A stretch of 64,000 nucleotides of DNA from Sipunculus nudus. Lineage: Eukaryota; Annelida; Sipuncula; Golfingiida; Sipunculidae. Under the pieces are notes generated by a model. That model saw only the letters and a program-made list of their open reading frames with translations, did not search any database and was not told the DNA's origin. The stretch is from NCBI GenBank assembly GCA_026874595.1, contig CM049311.1, positions 12,553,676 to 12,617,675 on the forward strand, in the 5' to 3' direction. Shown here piece by piece: positions 43,601 to 50,700 of this stretch. The first letter of the stretch is position 1, and each line of letters begins with the position of its first letter. Position numbers and translations under genes: made by a program.

Positions 43601-46600
43601 CCGAATTTACGAACACGATTGCTTTGAATGCCATTTTGGCAAATGTGTACAGACCTATTTGCTTTTACATAAGGCAACTAGAGAGACCGGTATAAAAAAT
43701 CAATAGAGAAAATCACATTCATTTCTGTTCTACCTATTATTTGTAATCGACAGAACAATTAATACAGCACTTGATACTTCATAGCATGCACCTGTAGCTT
43801 AGATACAAACACCACGCTAATATGCGGACCGGCATGGTACAAACATTAAAGATATGTGTTATTTAGTGTAACATCTGAAGATATATTTTTAACTTTACAT
43901 GGCAACCTTTGAAACAAATATCTACAAGATAACTTTACAGACAGGTTACCAATTCTGAACATTAAACAATGGAGGGAATTTACTCACGGAGTATAACTGA
44001 ACCCCACCGTGCATCACTTTCCATTCCTTTAGAGACGGAAACCACTTCAACTGTATATAATCCTCCTCGGGAAAGGTTTTGGAACGTTTCACTGAATGGT
44101 CGTACTGCTTTAGTTTTGTTTCTTACAGAAACCAAGGTCGACCTGTAGTCCCATAGTCTCACGGAATAGTAATCGATTCTCCCATTTGATGCATCATTCC
44201 AAGTCACTGTCAGGCTTGTGGTTGATACAACATCCAACATAACATTTTCAGGAGGTTCAGGCCCTGATACAATCAGAATGAAGACAAGTAGCATATTGAA
44301 TTATAAAGATAATTGCCAGGTTTCTTCAAGACATGAACCGGCGAATAATGTTAAATTATCACATATCATTTACATAGGGGAAGCTATTTTGTTTCATTAG
44401 TTAAACTTCTTATATACATATTTTGTGATCACATATGAAAATAAATAAACATATCTCTGTTTCAAAGATAGCCTTGGAATTAAATGATGGTGTAATGATA
44501 GACACAGGGTGTCGGATTATGTTTATAGTAAAACCAACCAGTTGTGTACAAATAGAAGACTTTATTGCATTGATAACTATAACATGAAAACCTGATGTCA
44601 GAACACCAGAATGAACAACTTAAAAAAGGCAGGTGCATTTTTGATCAAACAATAGTGCAATTGTGACTTCCATAATTAATCTTTCATTGTCTTTTCATAG
44701 TATAGTCCTTTTTTATAAAGATTCCGACTGGCAAACTTTAGTCTTATCGTCGTATCTGTTTGTCTTTTTGTTGCTTGCCGGAATCATCGATTTCACCCAG
44801 CATGTTAGTCAGTCCAGTATGTCTGTCTATCTGTCACAGGTCACAATTTTACAGCTACTGCTTTTCGTATATACTTTATCCCTTGAAACTGTCGTTTTTA
44901 GTCGAAAAAGATCAAAACTTAGGGTTAAGGTCACCAAAATACCTAAAAAACGGGGTTTTGCCGTACAACTATGTTCGTAGCCACATACACTGTAGCTTAT
45001 TATATTCGTCATTCCATGGTCTTCACCAATGATGAGTATTAGCCTCAATTTGGTGTAACCATGGGTACGCATCGTGGAATTCGTTTTTTTAAGCAAGAGA
45101 CTTTTTTTTTCTTGGTTTAGGTATCACTTAATTATCTTTATGCAAAATATTTGCAAGTCCAGCAGTATTTCTCGTCAAAAGAGATTTAAGTGAGATTTCA
45201 TTTAAATACACTCTGGAGGTCACAATTTCGGAGCAAAATTTTTGAAACTGATATATTTTATATTATTTGAAAAAAAAAATCATTTGGGGAAATGGCGAAC
45301 AAGGGGCGTTGGATAAGATATACTTTAAAACATCTCTTTCTATCAATTTATGTAAAACTATAAACAATTTCACAACATGTAATACAGCCTCTAAATTTAA
45401 AATCCATAGGCCTAGTTTTTCTTAGTAAAACTGGCTATGTTAAATTGTATCCATGGTTACCTATTTCAAGGTAAAATTATAAAATTTGTAAATGTGTATG
45501 AAGTAAATATTGCCCCCACAATTGCCCCTTTTCCTTTAGTCCTTTACTGGTCTCTACGCTTTTTTATGGAAGCACTTAGAGTAATTAAGTGTATATAGAG
45601 TTTTAATAGACTGGTCAGAACACCAGAATGAACAACTAAAATGGGCTGGAGAGCTCTAGTTTTCTGCCTTATGATGCTTTGTTGAGCTTATAATGGCTCA
45701 ACTGACGTTCCTAGAATATCATAAAGTTTGGCGTCAATGGAGAATAGGCGAGATTTTATTAAAATGCTTATAATCCAATCACTTTAAAAGCCAGGGAGGT
45801 CTACCTTTCCTCTTGTAGTCTGCTCTCAATGGCTAAGTCGCAAGTCTCATCAAATCCCGTGCCTCAAACCAGATCAAGCGGGTTTCACTTAAATACGTAT
45901 TGCTCGTTTACATTTTCATACTACAGAATGCTACGGTATGGTATACAACTGTCTGCTATACAGGGCCTACGACTATGTCATCGATCAAAGTTGATTTCAA
46001 AACTAATTTGAATCTTATAGGTTTATTTATGGAACCCTAAATCTGAGTAAAACATGACATAGGATTTATAAGAAGTTCAGAAATAGATCAACCAAGGCAG
46101 CACCAACCGAGGAAATAACATTCAACTATTCAATCATTTAAGGGAAATTTAAAATCCAATTATTTTTACTATGCAATACGGGCACAAATCCAGAACACAA
46201 ACCTAGTCAGGATTTACTCACGTAGTATGATAGAACTCGACCGCATCTCACTCTCAACTGAGTTAAAGACTGAGGCCACTTCCCCTCTGTAGGCTTCTCC
46301 AGGGGTCAGGTTTGTGAATATTTCACTGAATGGCCCTATTTTCTCAGTGTTGTTTCGAACAGACAGTATCGTCTGAGCGATGTCCTTTAAAGTCACAGTG
46401 TAGTAATCTACAGTTTCACCTGATGGTGCCTGCCAAGTCAAATTTAAACTTGTGGTTGAAAGAGGACCCACTGTTACATTTTCTGGAGGTCTTGGCCCTG
46501 AAACAAAAGGAATAATTTCAGAGCAGTTTTCGGCATCTCATAGACAAAAGCAATACTGTATATTTGATATCTTGAACACAGAACCGCCTCTATGCCTAAG

Positions 46601-47699
46601 TATAGACGTTTTATGATAAAATCTAAACACATATTCATTAAATATCGGTGTCCTTCGTTCTATAATGCATATAATATCTTTATACCCAAAAACCAGCATT
46701 CCTCCGAAAGTAGCGGGCCTCATAGGGCCGTTATCATGGTTATTAGGATGTTATTTGTATAACTAAGATTTTTTCGATATATCCATAGTTTCAACTTTTT
46801 TTTCTGACAACAATTATTGCCATATAATTTTAAATAAATCTATGCCCCTGAATAAGTGACATGAGACTCCGATTCCAAGTTTTTCTTCGTTTTCCATTTA
46901 CGGTTCTGAAACATTTTTTTTTAGGTCCTTCTCCAAGTGTCCCGCATGACTTCTCAGAATATCTGGAGCTTCTACAATAAAAATATGTTTACTGTTACTG
47001 TTACTGTTATTTAATTCCAATTACGTTTGGCTCCATCAGTTATTGTTTGTGTTAATTCAGGTGACCTCCCCTGGCCAGTAAGGCAAGCTAGACTTGTATA
47101 ATTTATTGAATAATCTATCCCATGAGATATTAAAAATCTTACCCCGTTAGAGACAATGCAATTTGCTAAGATAGCTGAGTAATTGAGATTGGTGCGTTAA
47201 TTAAAGGTGAAATTTAAAGATATTTTAGGTACCTGGAGAATCACACATATCGATGACAGGTGGCTTTATTTACAATTATGCAACAGTATTATAAAGATTT
47301 CTTTTTATTAAAAAAAAGCTTGAAATAAGAAAATGTTTATCAAGGATGGCGGCCTCAGCCACCAAGCTTTTGATTTTTCACACGGCCCAAAAATTTTTCT
47401 GTTTTATGACGTCATAGTTACCGCACCAAACAAGGACACTAGGCGGTTTTTCATTCTTGACAAGTGCAAGTATGAGCAATGCTGTATGGAAAACAGAAGG
47501 CAGAGTTTTTCACCATACAAATATTTAATTTTAGCCCATTAACGTCGTATTCATGAAAGGTTTATTAAATACCAGTATAGGTTGTAATATTTACCACTGT
47601 GCATGAAACTACAGCTGTCAGAAGTGAACATATAATCTAACAAGTTTGGAAATGCGTCTGGATATCAATGCGTCAGCACTGAACGAGACTATAGAATGT

Positions 47700-47786
<87 letters not shown>

Positions 47787-50700
47787 AATGGCAATAATAT
47801 TTGACAGGGTGTCCGTCCGCTTCTGGGTCCGCACTGGTATTATAACAATTAGATAACAAATTCAGCACCGGTTTTACAGTATGTTTCATATTTACATACC
47901 TCAACATCGACAACTGAAATGTACATACAGGAGTGAACCGTTACATTACTAAAATAACGAGCGTGTGTTTGTGATTTAGGCTTCTTCTGTAAATCTTACA
48001 TTTGATGTGTATATAATTTGGTAGACCTATCGGGTATTTAATTTTATTGATTTTACAATTTCACACAATCCGATGAAACGGTGAGCAGATTCACTCATGT
48101 GATCCTAGAATAATAAGCCCTATGGCACGACCAAATTTCAAAAGCCATTTGGCCAATTCCACTTAAGCCCCAAATGTGCAAATAATGATTTTTTTGTTCA
48201 CCTTCTGATGTTAAATGTGATCAATACTCAGTTTTTTTTAGATTTTTTTTATAATTATCAGTAGTTTGTTTAGACTGGGAGTAGAGCACTTTGCGTGCAG
48301 GCCAGGGCCTATATACCAGTTATATTTTCAAACAATAGTTCCGCTGCTTTTCAAATTTATACATACAAATTATTTTATTTTAATGTAACATAATTCTCCA
48401 TTGTTCTTCACAATTGTGTATAATTCTCGTTAAATCAGTCGAATTAATTTAACAATTAAACAGATCATGAAGAGTGGATATTTGAAATGAGATGAGACAC
48501 AGCTGAACACGAAGTACAATTCTCGACGAGATACTAAAGTGGAAAGGTGTTTTCTTTGTTAGGTAACTATGACGTCATCATTTGATCATCAGACGCCTGA
48601 TGGTATCAGAGCAATGCTCTTTTTCCTAAGCCTTTTTCATCAAATTCAGTTTGTTACCTTCACTTTAATAAGCTATCATTTAGCTCACCGGCGTAATTTT
48701 TCACCCTGGATTCCGTGAGCGAATAAATAACTCGTTACAATTCACCTTTAAGATTATGATTCGGTGCATGAAAATTGACAATGTTTATTTAAGTGTTTTT
48801 CATTTCATGTTTTTTTTCTGTAGAACAGACATGAATCCCAGGATTAGCAAATGATATCGCTCTCATAGATGCATGAATCCCCCAACCCAATCCCCGGAGA
48901 GGCTTTAGTCAAATGTATGCAACATATTTTATTATAGAAATTGATTTCTACAAAGCAAAGAAAAATGAAATTTCGATTCTGTTGATTAAGTCTCGAGTTG
49001 ATAATATATTTAAGAAAAGCTGAATTTTGTTTATGTGTATACGTATCTTTTGTATACAGATTGGTATTTTCATATGTTGATATATTGGGGGGAGGGGGTC
49101 TTTTCATTTTGTTAAAGGGCCCTTAACAATATAAACGAAGGAATCAAAAGTTTGTGTACAAATTTCTCTTGGTGTGAAGACAGGTGTGTTGATATGTTAC
49201 ATAGGGGTATTCATGATGGGGGTTCTTGTACTAAATAAAAGGGTCCTTAAAATTTAAAAGTATGGATGAGTGCGGGCGTTGTATTCTTGATTTCACTGAG
49301 TAAATAAGTGTCTCTTATTCTGACTGACTGTTCTATTGTTTCTTATCGGGCTATCCGTACTCTGATAAACACGCCGCTTTACTTAAGTGGTATTAGATAT
49401 ACACGATACTTTTTTATTCTTGTTTACATTGGCAACTGAGAGCCCTCAGGATTAAGATTAGCTTTGCCATGGCATGACATGAAGAGGAGACAGCCTTTTT
49501 TTTATTTTGGCACTCTAAATTGTACGTGCCTACACTTGGAAATAATATTACCATTTTCTAACATGTAGTAAATTTATTGCCTCTGCAGGGAGGATATGCA
49601 TTCAACCCCTTCGAGTGTGTTTGTGTGTTTGGTGTTTTTGTTTTTGTTCACAACATAACTCACGCAATCCAAAACGAAATCTCATTAAATGTTCAAGGCA
49701 TTCCCGGAATCGGCCAACTAAGAATCGATTAGATTTTGGTGTGGATCCGCCCCATGATGCGGTTCCAGCAAGGACTTCTACGAATATCTACACATATACA
49801 GTCACTTATGCAAGAAAAAACATGGGACAATTAAGTCAATGTAAATCGGGTTCAGCCTCGTGCACCACGCAGGCTTGTCCTCCTGTTCAGGCCACATCCG
49901 ATCGAACAGAACTTCGGAGTGAGGGTTTCTAGTGAGGGCTCTCTGCAATACGGCTTGTGCACACCAGAAAATTCAAAGTATGAACTTCACCATCGGGATT
50001 TCAATCTTTGCAGAGCGTTTTTGTGCCCTTAGTTCCGAGGCGAGTGGCCTTCAGCCCTCAACACCTAACAGTTGGTATCCCCAATTGAACCATTATTAAA
50101 ATAATGCTGTCCAGTTAAAAAAAAAGACATTACAGTGTGCATCCCTTTCGTTTGTGATTGAATTTCTCTTCACAACATAGTTATCGACGGAATCTCCTGA
50201 CATTCTGAGGCCCATTCGGTAATAGACCAATGAAGAATCGATGACATATAATACATCGATTACGTTTAATATACTCTCAGAGCAGATACTTTACACTCTG
50301 TAAACAGAGGAGCTCCAAACCGACTGCTTGCTGATTTCTTATCAGTCGTTCATGATCGGTCTATAAAGCTCTCATTTTAAAACAAATGACAAATACTCCG
50401 TCATAATTCACAATACCTATACGTTTTATCTTTGAACAATACTGATTACTATGTTCCTTTTCAAAAGTGTAGTTTGTCTTGACACTTAGTTTCAAGCTTT
50501 TACCTTATGACGTTTAAACAATAATTTCATCAAAAGATAAGCGTCAAATTACATTAGCGTGTAATGACCAAAATATATCTGCGCTGATAACATTCTAAAG
50601 ATTTTCATATGGTTTCATCGACTGTACTTAACTCCCAAGACTTGAAGGTCAATTTATGATTTTGTTGTTATCACGTGTAATAGAACAATTTTTAATCAAT

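Noticed and set aside
49615-49932. Plus-strand open frame of 105 codons in gene 1 intron 1
   Set aside because: Low-complexity Cys/Ser/Thr/Arg composition, no domain, no splice context.
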